Assembly: GCA_037179385.1 (NCBI GenBank)
Contig: CM074179.1
Span: 32,803,903 to 32,867,902 of the forward strand
DNA length: 64,000 nucleotides
Source: Holothuria scabra
Lineage: Eukaryota > Echinodermata > Holothuroidea > Aspidochirotida > Holothuriidae
Reading direction: 5' to 3'
Shown: positions 1 through 11,482 of the stretch, in pieces
Numbering within the stretch: the stretch's first letter is position 1
Layout: every line of letters starts with the position of its first letter
Made by a program: the position numbers and the translations under genes
Notes under the pieces: generated by a model
What the model saw: the letters and a program-made list of their open reading frames with translations, nothing else
What the model was told of the DNA's origin: nothing
Database searches by the model: none

Positions 1-273
1 TCCGAAGACCTGCAGTCCCCTGATTGGTCAAAAGTTATGATATAAATGACCAATGAGGAGGCTGCAAAGGGGGAAATTGGCCACACCTCGAAAATGTGGG
101 TTACAGTGTGCACGTGGAACTACAGCGATGAAATATGTTACGTCCACCGGTAACACGTGACGGGAAACGGGAAAGGGCCCTGGGAATCTAGAACAAAAGG
201 AAGGGAGCGTTGCTCGTAAACAACAAGATGGCGTCTGCTAAAGGTCATGAAGAGTGCACCATACTACCTAACA
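1..273 (+). repeat. Leader fragment of DIRS-like element 2, truncated by the window start
   Basis: This stretch is nearly identical to 38746-39042, the leader and first codons of the DIRS-like element at 38.7-40.9 kb. Both contain the run ending in AACAACAAGATGG and the codons reading SAKGHEECTIL. This copy lacks about 24 bases present at 38789-38812, a deletion between short repeats. Homology stops near 273, so only the leader is here. The match begins at base 1, so the repeat probably continues to the left of the window. Confidence 0.85.
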
Positions 274-960
274 TCCCCTTTGCATTTTTAAAATTTTGAA
301 CACAGTGAAAAATTTTACTCCATAAGGATTCATGCATACACTGTAAAAACAAAACGTAAATGTTTACCCCCAAAAATTAAAAAGTTGCTGCAACCAAAAT
401 ACGTGTTTTTCTCACTTAAACGGATGAGTTATATCTAAAAGTAGATAAACGTTTAGCGGAATTTCTGTTTAATCTCCCACATGAGTTGCTGCAACCAAAC
501 TGCGGGTTTTCCCTCCTTAACTGGACCACTTTAATCCTAGAAGTTGAACGTTCACTGGGGCTTTAGTTACACGTTTCCTGGGGTTTTTTAAGTCCTGCCT
601 GAGCTACATTTTGAAGTTTACGAGGTCTTGCAATGGGTCGTACGATACACAATAAAATAGAGGATATGTCAAGGTCAAAAGGAAAGATTATCAATAATAC
701 ATCCACACAACATTCAATACTGTTTTAAGCGAAGCTGAGTACGGGTATGGTGATTTATTTAATGTCTGGCACTTAAACATCTCTTAAAAACCAAGTGCTA
801 CAAAAAACTACTGAAGTCATGAAAATGCAGGTGCAGATTTCCACTATTTTCTTTTATTTACCATAATTGTTCAAATTAGTACATGAAATTACAAGACAAA
901 AATATGTTCTGTTTCTTCATATGTTCGTGGCAGCTACCAGATGATATCATGGTAATATGA

Positions 961-985
961 CATATGGCATATCAAATGCCATATG
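961..985. repeat. Short perfect hairpin (10-bp arms)
   Basis: CATATGGCAT is followed by a 5-base loop and then ATGCCATATG. It lies in AT-rich non-coding DNA with no gene beside it. No function is inferred. Confidence 0.6.
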
Positions 986-3900
986 GTAATGTGAATAAAC
1001 TCTCAATATTGAGGGGCAATTCTTGCAGTTATGTGACTAAGTAGACCTTAAACCGAATCCACAACAGCAGCAACATGATGAATATGTGAACACTGGTGCA
1101 CTTAAAAATGTAGGTCTAGTTAATAAATATAATACTTTCAGCCTTTTTCAATGTTTATGTTACTACCACTGTTTAGGCAGAGCAACTCTTCTGAAAAACT
1201 ACATGATTCAGCACTATTTCTTGTAACTGTGTGGTTTAACCGAGTTCTAATAGCGCTGTGTCTAGTATGAGCTCTTTATTGGGCTTAGCCTCTCTATCTG
1301 TACAATTCTGAGAGCAGAAGTGAAGCAAAAACGACAAAGGTAGTGAAGATCACTTGACATGTTGGAGCTCACAAAACCAATGACAACCTGTTTGTACAGT
1401 AGAAGGGCAATATCTTTTTTAGGTATCCCGAATACATGTGAAGTCACCATATGCCTATCAGAATATAGTAACCATGTTTTGATTAATTAAAATAAAGTGT
1501 GAAATCAATGTTGGATTAATGTACTTAACACCTGTAATTTAGTAGTGACAGAAGTAAAAAGTAAACAAATTTAATGTGAAATAAAACAAACAGTGACAAA
1601 CTATTTTCTAAACCAGTCACCATTTTAATGTTGCTTAAAACTATGTTGGCCCAAAAAGGTCTTTAGGTTAGGGCCATAACAGGTCAGTGAGGTGTTTCTT
1701 TACACGACCCTTTTCAGCAAATGGTAACTCAAATATGCTAGCATAGGTAACCAACTCAGTCATACATCTTTTATCTTGACTGAAATTTCAAATGTCTAAG
1801 TAAGATTTTTGGAAATTCACGTCATAACTATCAATCATTAATCATAATATCTCTTCCTACACTGCACTGCACTGCACTGCCTGTACAAGTATATTTATCA
1901 TGTAGGCTCCTGATCTCCAGAAGCAAAAGTGTGAAACAAAACATCTCAAAATTGTGCAAAGAAAAACCTTACCTAACAAATATCAGTAAGGAGTGAAAGA
2001 CGTGAAAAAGCTAAACAGTTAAAGCAATGGAACGTATGAAGAAACTTTGCAAAAGTATTTTTAAACTTCACTTTTTTGCTGTGAGAAAACTGAATAAAAC
2101 CTACATGGTCTGTTAAAGTCCTCTTGCAGTGGAAATAAATGGCTATTTCATATTTCCTTCTTTTAACCTGACTCAATTTATACTCATTCATTTTTTGCTG
2201 ACAGAGGTAACCAACTAGTTAGAACTTGGTTCTTATCTGTAATCTCGAATACCACTCTTTGCCAGGTAGAGTAAATGTGTACACCTTCAAGGCTTTTCAG
2301 GTGAGAGGATATTCACTCATCATATCATTTCATCAGAACTTAGTCTGTGACATTGACTTCAATCAACACCTATCTATGAAATCTATTCTAAAGAATTAAC
2401 TGCAAAAGAAAGTATTGTTTCAACTGACAACACAAGAAATGTTTATTGTCATTTTTACTCAGTGAAAAATGTAAAACAGTAAAAATAAAATTAAACAGAA
2501 TTTGCTTCGGCTTCTTCTGCTTGAATCACTTCCTTCAACTTAAGCAAATCAAACATACTAGTTGCATCTTGGGACTCTTGATGGTGACACTAACAGATGT
2601 TCAGTCTTCCCTTAGATTAACTCTGCTGAGTTTGCTGACGAATGTAACTAGCTTAGTTGGAACTCTATTCTTGTCTGAGATTTCGAATACCTCTTTTTGT
2701 AGATAAGTAAAAGTAGAAAGGCAAGACTTTGGGAACTCGATGTTGACAACATAATAAAGACTCATCAAAACAACAAACACTCTTTGAAATCTCCTTCTAC
2801 AATGACTTGTGACTCCGCTGCCACAGCACACATACTATCACAAATGACCAGCATTGGTGTTGATATGGCTTCAGGCTGGAATTCATCTTTACTCTGAAAA
2901 AGTCAAATTATATAACAAATTTACAGAGCACTTTGAATTTGAACACAATCTTTCCATTCCACATATGCACACATGATTACTTTTAGTGGCTTTAAAATGG
3001 ATGATACAGGATAATTAATCATGGTAGATATTATGTGCTCAACCATTGTTAGCTAACTGAGATAGCTTTTGTTTGTTTTCTTTCTTAATTCACTTTGTTG
3101 AACATGAGTGTATAAAATATGTTAAAACACAGATATTTGCTGTAATAGTTGGCAGATCATAGATTTGATAACCAAAACCAAGAGACGAATGAGCAACAAG
3201 CAAGGAAATAGTCTGAACGAGGCAAGCTCAATACAGAGCAGACTTGCCTTTAACAAAATAAGACACAGAGAAAAAAAAATAATGACATGTTGATATGTGC
3301 AAGCTACTGCAATCTCTACCCATGGAGCTGTTACAGATGGAGTTAAAGCACCCTCCTTTCCTGTGAACTATCAAGTTTGCCGACAATAAGCTATTAACTG
3401 TTTATTTCTTGAAAATTGTAGACCATATAAAAGGGATCAGGAAGTGACTACAATTGTTCTTGTCATCTGTTATATCTCAAACTGTTGTTGGCATGATTCC
3501 ACCTATTGCCATAACATGGCCAGTTGTCAAAGAAAAAATTATTCTACTGATTTACGCGAGTTTAAACTTATTAAAAGGGCCCAGTACAGCTGCAATTAAC
3601 TTATGGAACATGGGCATATGTTTCACTTTTTTAGGAACAATGCGGAATTGTTTCAAAGTTCTTATGCAAAAGTTAGACTTGCTCCAAATGTTGAAAAGAG
3701 TGTTCCTAATTAATTGAAGTAATTAAAATAACAAAGGAATTTGATCACTTAAAAGTACCCTAACAGTCATTTAGACTAGATGAGTGACACAAATTTCACC
3801 CTCATCGGCAACCCAGATCACTTCAAAGCGTTGTGACTATTAAGTCTTTGAGGATTACGGTAGTATCAAAGGGTTATACCCTCCCTCATTAGGGAGGTTA

Positions 3901-4145
3901 AATCACACAAACTTAGGAGAGGAACTAAAGGACCTGGGGAGCAATAGCCCTTCCCACAAAAGGGATCAAAATACTCTAAATATGTATTGTCTTATATAAT
4001 CATTGGGCAGGGTGCTTTTCCTCCATACGTAATAGCTCCATGCTCTACCACAGGCAAACCAACTGCAGTGGCAACATGATAATTGTAGGGCATGATAAGG
4101 GTAAAGTGAACCTTTCATTTTCAGTTTACTGAATATACCATAAAA

Positions 4146-4182
<37 letters not shown>

Positions 4183-4923
4183 TCTGTTTCTAAGAATATT
4201 TAGCAGCTCTTTCCTTAAATATTCAAAATAAAAATGCCCGACAACTGGTAGAATTCTTGAAAAGCTCACCATATGTGAAACTTAATATTCATTACAACTT
4301 GAATCTAATGAACCTAATGAATTCTTATGGAACTGTATTTTGCAAAATCTTCATCGTTTTCTCTCAAGAGATGTAGCAACAACATCATTGCTGATTTCAT
4401 TTCTTCCTCTCCTCTGTCACTGTTAGTTCTGGCAGTTCTATAGCATTAAAAATACAAAAAAAATGCTTGGTTGAGGATTAACAATGTTTCACTCATTCAA
4501 CCTTTATCTGCAACAATTGACAATTTTACAAGTTTTTTTAAACTCACATTTATTGACCATTATGATCACAACCATGACCTCTGACCTCACATTTTTCAAC
4601 ATTCTAAATGCCCTACGTCAGAGTCTCATCAAAATCCTTTCAAAAAGGCCCAAGTGAAAAAAATTTAATAAATGCCAACAAAAAGACAAGTGGACAAATA
4701 CGTGTTCCCTCATGAACTGATTTGTACGTACATGGCACCAGCTCTTACCTAAAGGCTTTTTGAGTCAAACAAAAATGGAATGATGCTAAATTTTACAAGA
4801 CCAAATTTTACTACTCCTGCCTGAAAGCAAGGTTTAACAGAATGTTACCCTTTGTAGAATCTCTTTCAGCACAGTGGAGGTATCCAAGACTGAACATTTT
4901 CAGTTATAGGAAAATAATGTACA

Positions 4924-4967
4924 CTTGACATGATGTAAGAGGTGTACACCTCTTGCATTATGTCAAG
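4924..4967. repeat. 44-bp near-perfect palindrome
   Basis: Two 22-base halves meet at GTGTACAC. The only two mismatched pairs on the plus strand would be G-U wobbles in RNA, so a transcript would form an uninterrupted 22-bp stem with almost no loop. It could be a foldback remnant. A microRNA-like hairpin is unlikely because there is no loop. Confidence 0.6.
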
Positions 4968-5394
4968 AGTAATAATGGTGCATAATAAAACTGACACGTA
5001 CCGGTCCAGTCTATGTATTATCTCTGTGACTTGATCATGCTTGGCACCTCGCTTACTAGTTTTCAGGTAGTTTCTTGCGAGGAAAGTGATGGTTTTGGTA
5101 GCTTCTTTAATTTTTCAAAACTGTCAGTATTCACGAGACGTACCATTTCATTATTCATCTCTTCTATTAGGAGTAGAGCTGGGTATTCAGACATCAGATC
5201 TTTAATGAGAGGTTTTTTTAGTTACTTCTAATCTTCTCTGTGCATATGTTTTGTCCATAAGGGTTTCTATCAACATCAAATCTTTTGCAGCTTTCTTGGA
5301 TGTTTCTTTTTTCATCACTTCCTTATTTCTTTTAAGAGAAATGGCATCTTCTGTTGGTGGCATGTCAGGCAGGAAGTTTATCTCACCCCTATAA

Positions 5395-5864
5395 GGTCTC
5401 ACTACTCCATTAGAGTAGTGTTCTGCAGCGTAAAGTGCACACCCTCAAAGAAGTAGTTCTATTAACTCTGGTTAAGACCAAATATTGTCAAGATAACCTG
5501 CCAGTTGGGTGATGAAACTCCATGAATCTGAAAGAGAACTAGCCAGAGTGTGGATGTTGAAAATTTGGGCAAGATTGATGGTGATTTAGTTTGTTTTAAA
5601 AATTGCTGTCAAAAGGCGGACGTTTTTCGTTATGGTGAAGAGGTTAGGGGTGGGTGTACCCTACAAAAACTTTTAACTCCTTGTAGCTCAAAATCTAAAC
5701 GGTCATGGTATGGAAATATTGAAATGCCATGATGTGCAAACTTGTCAGCTTTCAAGTGATGGGTGTCTTGAAGTAGCTGTGAACTTTGACAAGGCTGCAG
5801 GGGCCTCGAAGAAGAGCTAATTTAGTGTGTAAGTCAATGGGGCAATTATTGGGGGTGTGAGACC
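5395..5864 (+). mobile_element. MITE-like repeat, uninterrupted copy A (470 bp)
   Basis: The repeat starts GGTCTCAC and ends GTGTGAGACC, which are short inverted termini. The left end also holds an internal hairpin, ACTACTC-CATTA-GAGTAGT. A second copy begins at 9776 and resumes at 16455, split by a DIRS element. The two copies agree closely along their length, with a few substitutions and one single-base indel near 5671, and both stop at the same terminal GAGACC. No convincing target-site duplication is visible and the superfamily is unknown. It encodes nothing recognisable. Confidence 0.7.
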
Positions 5865-6344
5865 TTTGGGGAAAATGTGACTTTGGAAGTTTTGACATAA
5901 AGACTGGTATAATTTTGTTCATACGACTTGTTTAGGCACCCTCATTGAAATTTTGAGGAAACGTTGAAAAGTTTTATGCTTGAGTGATTTTTGCGGTCAA
6001 AAATGACACTTTTGAGGTCAAAAAAGCCGTTTTGGGCTGTTTTGGCCAATAAATTAGTTACGAGCGCACCCAGCTTCAGGCTTTTTTGGTCCAGGAGAGG
6101 TCATAAAATGATGGTCATGTTTCTGTTTGAGGCCACCGTATACAGAAGAGTGACAGCATTAGAACCAGTTGCACTATGTCATGCATAGCAACAACAAGCA
6201 TGTGTAAGGTTGGTACACACTTTTGCCTACTTGCATTGTAAAGCACTGTAGCTTACAGGTATGTACGCAAGTTAAAACTTCTTTAGATTGTAGTTTTACA
6301 CAAAACAAAGAAAAGGTCATCACTATACTTACATCAAGAAAATA
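5865..6344. other. Non-coding spacer between MITE A and the endonuclease gene
   Basis: No open frame with recognisable similarity is present. The segment may hold the promoter of the endonuclease ORF or the left end of a transposon carrying it, but I could not find terminal inverted repeats matching the far side near 9.0-9.7 kb. Confidence 0.5.
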
Positions 6345-6767
6345 ATGACTGCCATGGCACAGGATGTAGGATGGCAGGAGTGGGCACAGGCTGTATCTGA
6401 GCGAATGAAGAAGTCCAAGCAAGGAGATGATGAAGGCAGCAGTTGCATCTTGTGGCAAGGTGGCAAGAGAAGATCAAGTACAAATGCGCCTTTCTATGGT
6501 TATTCCATGGTTAGGTTGCCCGATAGCCAGACTAGAAAGTCCATGAGGGTTCATATCCTGGCATACCTACTTGCACACCTCACATCAAGAGAAGTCTTGC
6601 TCTCAAAAGACAGAGGTTTTGACATCTCGCATTTATGCCACAACAGCCTGTGCACCAATGTAGATCACTTCGTTGCAGAAGACAGGGCTCTGAATAATTT
6701 AAGAAAGGCATGTAAAAGGTCCGGGAGTTGCCTTGGCCATGGTAACCACAAAGATTGTCTGCTTTAA
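6345..6767 (+). CDS. His-Me finger (HNH-like) endonuclease with zinc-binding loop
   Basis: This is an intact 140-codon frame. The C-terminal half carries the pattern known from the zinc-binding loop of the I-PpoI homing endonuclease family: SHLCHN, then C-x-N, then an H with E three residues on, then N-x-x-R and C, closing with a C-x-GH-x(4)-C cluster next to the stop. These supply the zinc-binding Cys/His residues, and the SHLCHN histidine and the following N are the expected catalytic positions. An upstream segment (C-x-x-W-x-G ... GYS ... RVHILAYLLAH) fits the N-terminal fold. The length is normal for small eukaryotic members and no stop interrupts it. The first ATG is at 6345, and a second Met lies four residues in. 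The ORF faces the transposase-like gene at 6952-8991, so it may be a transposon passenger, a transposon-encoded nuclease or a domesticated gene. Nicking or cleaving DNA is the family activity; the target here is unknown. Confidence 0.75.
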   Translation: MTAMAQDVGWQEWAQAVSERMKKSKQGDDEGSSCILWQGGKRRSSTNAPFYGYSMVRLPDSQTRKSMRVHILAYLLAHLTSREVLLSKDRGFDISHLCHNSLCTNVDHFVAEDRALNNLRKACKRSGSCLGHGNHKDCLL

Positions 6768-6951
6768 TTAGTGAGAAGGTAAATTGGTATAGTATGTAAT
6801 ATCAATCCCAGTTTCAGGTAGGCGCTGCAAGCTCTCTCAGTTAAGCACCATTAATATACGTCAAAATTGCATTGATTCATTTCATTTAGTGTTCATATAC
6901 TGCCACTGTTCATTGCAGATGTTCAATCACTCACATGCTTCAGGAATTGTG

Positions 6952-8991
6952 CTAGCTAGGTGTTGGCCTCTGTGAAGTTCCTCTTATGTAGGTGTGATCA
7001 GTGAGTTCAGGGATGAGTTGATTTGGTCCATAGCCTCCTCTTATGCCACCACGGTCATAATTATTTTGTTTTTCATGCATCTTGTATCTTTTAATCCTCA
7101 GACTGGCCCTTCTGCGCCGAACTTTCTGACTTTTGCTCCTCAGTTTGTAGTAATCTCTTCTACGCTGCAAGTGCTTCAGGGTAGAAATGGAAGACGGGCT
7201 TGGCTTTAAACCTAAGGCAGCCATCTTGAGGGCTATTGATTCACCAGGCCCATTGTTCACCATGTGGATGGAACTGTGGTCCCTGTAAGGAGCATTTCGA
7301 GAGTACGTACTACACTGCTTTGGATTGGTGGTCTTGAATGCACTGTTCATGGCTTCTGCTTTTTGCGTGGATGTGCCGAACCTGGTTGCCTTCATCAGCT
7401 TTTCACAGGTACGTGAGGTTATGAGCTTTGTTAGTTTCAATTTGTCTGATCCCATGATATGAAGAGATTCTCTAGCAAGCGTGGGTAGAAAAGGGAATGA
7501 GTACTGATTTTTCTTGTTGCAAACAAAAGTCTTTTTCCAGCATTCTCTGTGATCTCCACTGTAACAGCTCAAAATACAAGAGACACAATCTTTCAAAGCT
7601 GGAACAACCTTAGTCTCATCATTTTTCCAAACCTTCCTGCATACACTGATTTCTGCCTGTACGCGATGGCTAATATCTTCAGCAAATCGTTTTGCAAGGA
7701 GGCGCTTAAAAGTGACAGTCCTAGCTGGGAACATCTCAGAGGAAAATTCGGTGTTAGTTACTGCTCTGCATAGGGCTCTATTTAAATGCTGTTCATCCAA
7801 CAAGTTTTCTGTGTCTACACCTGTAGCATTTTTCATGACCTTATTGAATCCCTCACAACCTTTACCGTCAGCATCTGTTGTGAGATGACTCACTCTGAGA
7901 GGAATAGGTCCATCCAGTACTTTTCTGGCAAGCTTTTCACCACCATCTTCTTCATTTCCAATGTTTTAAGCTTGATCAACTGTTGCATGGCATCTTTTGT
8001 TTTCAGAGTACTTAACATAAGTGCAGCAATTTACATTTCTGTTGGAACAAAGCTTGTTTGTATGGTGGAATCCTATGATATATTTCTCATGTGTAGCATT
8101 TTCCACGAGAACATCTCGACTTTGGCTGGCTGGAGCAAACGGGGTTTTCTTACGACTATTTCTTAAGGGATTATTGTACTGTCTATCGTACTCAGCATGT
8201 ATTGGTGTGTCCGGAGGCATCCCTCTGGCCTGTGAAGTATCTTTCACTAATTTACGTTTTGCTGACATGTCCCTTTCATTTTCTTCTTCCAGTAGTGGGC
8301 CTACCTTGTTGGCTGCCATCTGCAAGTTATCTGTCGAAGGACTGGTCAGATTTAAACAACTCAGAAACCTTTGTGCCCCCACGGATGAGATGGAGGTATT
8401 GTGCAGGGCCAGCTGTAATGCAACATTCAACTCACAAGGATTTCTCCCAGGCTTTTGCTGAGGTATTTCTTTCAATAGGGCTTTTTTACTGCTCTTGTAG
8501 TGACAGACGGCACATCCAAAAACTTCTTCAACTCCAGCTCCCCTCTTAATTTCACAGTCAGCCAAAGGTATTAACAGGCCATTGCAAGTTGGATGCTTCC
8601 TTTGGTGATCAACGAAAGATACTTGAATTACACTTCTTGCAATCCCCAGGTGCACTAATCTGTACCCTTCAACTTCGCAAAATGGGTTTGATAGTCCTGC
8701 TTGAACACTTTCCTCAAATTCATCCAGCTTACTTTTGCTGCACTTTCCAAGAGGCCTAAGTAGCATAGGATATTGGGAAAGACATTTTTCTTCACTTCGG
8801 ACTGGCGAAAGAACAATCCTGTTATACTCATCTTGAGACAATCTCTTATAATGGGTAGGATTCACAGCTTTGTCAGAAGCATCATCAGAATATTCTTCAG
8901 AATTGCCTTTGGTTAGAGGTCTGCAGGCAGCCTTATTGTGAAGCTTAAAAGCTGTCGATTTTCTGCCTTTCATTCCTTTCCTTCTAGCCAT
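6952..8991 (-). pseudogene. DDE transposase-like gene (Kolobok/Mutator-like), one in-frame stop
   Basis: Two open segments, 8991-7966 (341 codons) and 7893-6952 (313 codons), lie in the same frame. They are separated only by TAA at 7966-7968 and 24 further open codons, so this is one frame of about 679 codons with one nonsense codon. The N-terminus is basic. The middle carries a CPxx-like Cys-rich patch and AANKVG. Then come EYDRQYNNP with TPFAPASQ (candidate first Asp), LTTDADG (second Asp), a C/H-rich insert with CYSGDHREC, and STQKAEAMN (candidate Glu), followed by a very basic C-terminus. I recall this arrangement from a large family of transposase-like proteins in cnidarians, molluscs and echinoderms, labelled Mutator-like or Kolobok. 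The family name is less certain than the transposase role. The stop falls between the first and second Asp motifs, where the family normally runs on, so the copy is probably inactive unless read through. Confidence 0.65.
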
Positions 8992-9775
8992 GGTTTGTCA
9001 AATTGTCTGTGATCCTCTCTGACTTATGAATACTGTATAAGCATATATTACTATAGAATCCTGTAAGATGTAAAGAAAAATAAAATTCAGGGTTAATTCC
9101 TCAAAAATTTCTCTGTTTCAGTCTATGTAAACAAACGTTGTTGATTTGGCAGTTAAATTTTGAAATTTGAAATTTTGAATTAGGCTCTTCAAGTAAAATT
9201 AAATGGCGCCCTCTATTTGTTAAGCTTTAATTTGACCCTTCCTAGTTGTCAAAGGGGGTAACCCTAATTGGAAAGTATGCTTGTATGATCTAGATTATAT
9301 CCAATTTTATTAAACACTGCAAGTAGTGAAATTGGGATACATTTTAGAAGCATAGTGCTTCAATTGATAGCGCCCTTCAGAGATTTCGGACATTTTTACC
9401 TATTTCTTACATTCTTGCTCAATTTAACAGAGGAAAGCTGATGGATCTCAACAGCAGACTAGTCCAGTAGTTGAAAAGTGTATACTGAGATATCCCAAGA
9501 TGAATGTTAAGTCACCTCAACTCAGCTTGGAGCAGAAGGTATGCACCACAGAAGGCTTTGTCAGGCATATCAGTATTTCCCCTACTACAAAAGTGTGTGG
9601 GAAATTGTGCACAAAAATGCTCACAAACCAATGCACAGGACATTATGTCAGTACCCAATTTCTGTAAATAGGACCAATGAAAAGGAAAACCAAGTTACAG
9701 GCATTAGTAAGCATCACTACAGGAATGCCCAGGCAAAACTTTGGTGGGTAATTTCACACTCGTGCATTTTTTTAA
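8992..9775. other. Upstream flank of the transposase-like gene; nothing recognised
   Basis: This AT-rich sequence holds only short frames. It should contain the 5' region of the minus-strand transposase-like gene and possibly a transposon terminus, but no clear inverted repeat partner was found on the left side near 5.9-6.3 kb. Confidence 0.5.
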
Positions 9776-9910
9776 GGTCTCACTACTCCATTAGAGTAGT
9801 GTTCTGCAGCGTAAAGTGCACACCCTCAAAGAAGTAGTTCTATTAACTCTGGTTAAGACCAAATATTGTCAAGATAACCTGCCAGTTGGGTGATGAAACT
9901 CCATGAATCT
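9776..9910 (+). mobile_element. MITE copy B, left part (split by DIRS-1)
   Basis: This matches 5395-5529 of copy A and stops exactly at AATCT, where the DIRS element begins. The remainder of the copy resumes at 16455. Confidence 0.85.
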
Positions 9911-9923
9911 ACATCGCCCCTCT

Positions 9924-10057
9924 CTTACCTCCTATCTACAGTTGTAACCCTCACTTACCTGTAATAAGGTCCTGGCAAGTCTTGATCACACAGTAGGGGA
10001 GGCCGGCCTCCTATAGAGGGCGGCCTACAGCTTCCTCTCCCACTTGCCAGTCAGAGA
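9924..10057 (+). repeat. DIRS-1 left inverted terminal repeat
   Basis: This is the reverse complement of 16275-16409 with few differences. It includes the FseI-type palindrome GGAGGCCGGCCTCC. The outermost 18 bases of the element, before 9924, differ from the right end, as expected for DIRS termini. Confidence 0.9.
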
Positions 10058-10257
10058 AACTTTGACGTGTAATTTGGTTCTGGTCAGGATTTCTCTCAAA
10101 AGTATGGGTTTTTCTGGTTTCTGGATCTGGTTTTTGAGAGAACTCCTTAGAAGTCTGTTTGTGACACCCACAGTGGTTTTGGATGAGTATAGTTTTTCTT
10201 TGGTGTATTTTTCGGGTCTCTTTAGGATTCCCGCCTTTCCGTTTGTTTTCACGTTTT

Positions 10258-10361
10258 TTCTCCTATTGCTTTAGCATGGGTACCGGTTCCGCGAATTTTT
10301 CACATGTTTTTCTCCCATTGCTTTAGCATGGGTACCGGTTCCGCGAAATTTTCCGGAGTTT
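10258..10361 (+). repeat. 52-bp tandem duplication in the DIRS-1 leader
   Basis: Two adjacent units each contain TTGCTTTAGCATGGGTACCG followed by GTTCCGCGAA, offset by 52 bases (GCTTTAG at 10268 and 10320). They differ at only a few positions. Confidence 0.8.
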
Positions 10362-10908
10362 GGTTAGGCTTGGGTTTTCGGGACCGGGTTGGTTTTTGCG
10401 GACGGGGTTTTTCTGCCTTCCCTTCCCCATGTCTTCCTGGGGTTTTCAGAAGCTCTTTGTTAGTTATGGGAGGTTTGTTCCCTTTGGGTTTATGCCTTTA
10501 GGGGTTTTTGCCGTCGTAGTTTGGCGACCCTTTTGTTTGGCCTAGGTCTAGGCTGCTTCCCGCATTCCTTCCTTTGTAGTATTATTTTTGCTGTGTGTTC
10601 TATAGCTATTGTGTGGAGCCACCCCGTTCTCGGGTGAGTCCGTTGGATTAGCCTTTCGCCCTTTGTCTCGCGGTGTGCAGCCCTTTGTTAGGTGACAGAA
10701 CTAGACTGCGGGCTGTGGGGCTGCTCTGGTATTCAGGTTATGCATTGATTGTTTTTCTCTCAGGTTTTTCCCGTGTCGAAGGACCGGGAATTTTTTGCCT
10801 CAACCTGTTTTGTACTTTTATCTTTTCAGATATGAGGAACAAGTGTCGTACTTGCAAAAGCAAAACGAAAGGCGGACCAAGCCGCCTCTGGACAGGGGAA
10901 GGAAGCCA

Positions 10909-11482
10909 CAATGGCTTCCCTCCAGCCACGCATCGGAGTCGTTACCCGTTCTGGTCCCAGTGGAAGTGGCTGGCAAAATGGAAAACGGAAAAGGAGAAGG
11001 CTAAAGCCAAACAAAAGGCGGACCAAGCCTCTAGACAGAGGAACAAGTGTCATACTTGCAAAAGCCAAACGAAAGGCGGACCAAGCCATTTCTGGACAGG
11101 GGAAGGAAGCCACAATGGCTTCCCCCAAGGGTATATTGCAACCAATGGCATTTGTGCCGGGCAATGAGGCCTCCGTACAGGTTACGGATTAAACATGCCA
11201 ACCCTCCTCCAGCCACGCATCGGAGTCGTTACCCGTTCTGGTCCCAGTGGAAGTGGCTGGCAAAATGGAAAACGGAAAAGGAGAAGGCTAAAGCCAAACA
11301 AAAGGCGGACCAAGCCTCTAGACAGAGGAACAAGTGTCATACTTGCAAAAGCCAAACGAAAGGCGGACCAAGCCATTTCTGGACAGGGGAAGGAAGCCAC
11401 AATGGCTTCCCCCAAGGGTATATTGCAACCAATGGCATTTGTGCCGGGCAATGAGGCCTCCGTACAGGTTACGGATTAAACG
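10909..11482 (+). repeat. 287-bp tandem duplication in the DIRS-1 ORF1 region
   Basis: Two almost identical 287-bp units, about 10909-11195 and 11196-11482, are followed by the beginning of a third (CCTCCGGCCACTCATCGGAG). The preceding bases 10830-10910 resemble the second half of a unit. Each unit can encode a basic stretch with AKAKRKADQA or KCHTCKS depending on frame. The period is not a multiple of three, so duplication shifts the reading frame. Confidence 0.88.

Larger units (their letters stand above)
274..5394. other. No gene recognised; AT-rich non-coding sequence
   Basis: Only short open frames occur and none resembles a known family. Low-complexity landmarks are four ACTGC units at 1861-1880, a run of 34 A at 4147-4180, a small hairpin at 961-985 and a near-perfect palindrome at 4924-4967. 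The frame at 3454-3717 (87 codons) is hydrophobic but unrecognised. Exons of a host gene cannot be excluded without transcript data. Confidence 0.6.

Noticed and set aside
3454..3717. 87-codon hydrophobic frame as a membrane protein gene
   Set aside because: AT-rich DNA readily yields such frames. There is no motif, no conserved neighbour and no start context.
10826..11454. CxxC pairs (KCRTCKS, KCHTCKS) as a zinc finger
   Set aside because: They arise in one of three frames of the 287-bp duplicated unit, lack partner ligands, and the other frame (AKAKRKADQA) looks more like DIRS ORF1.
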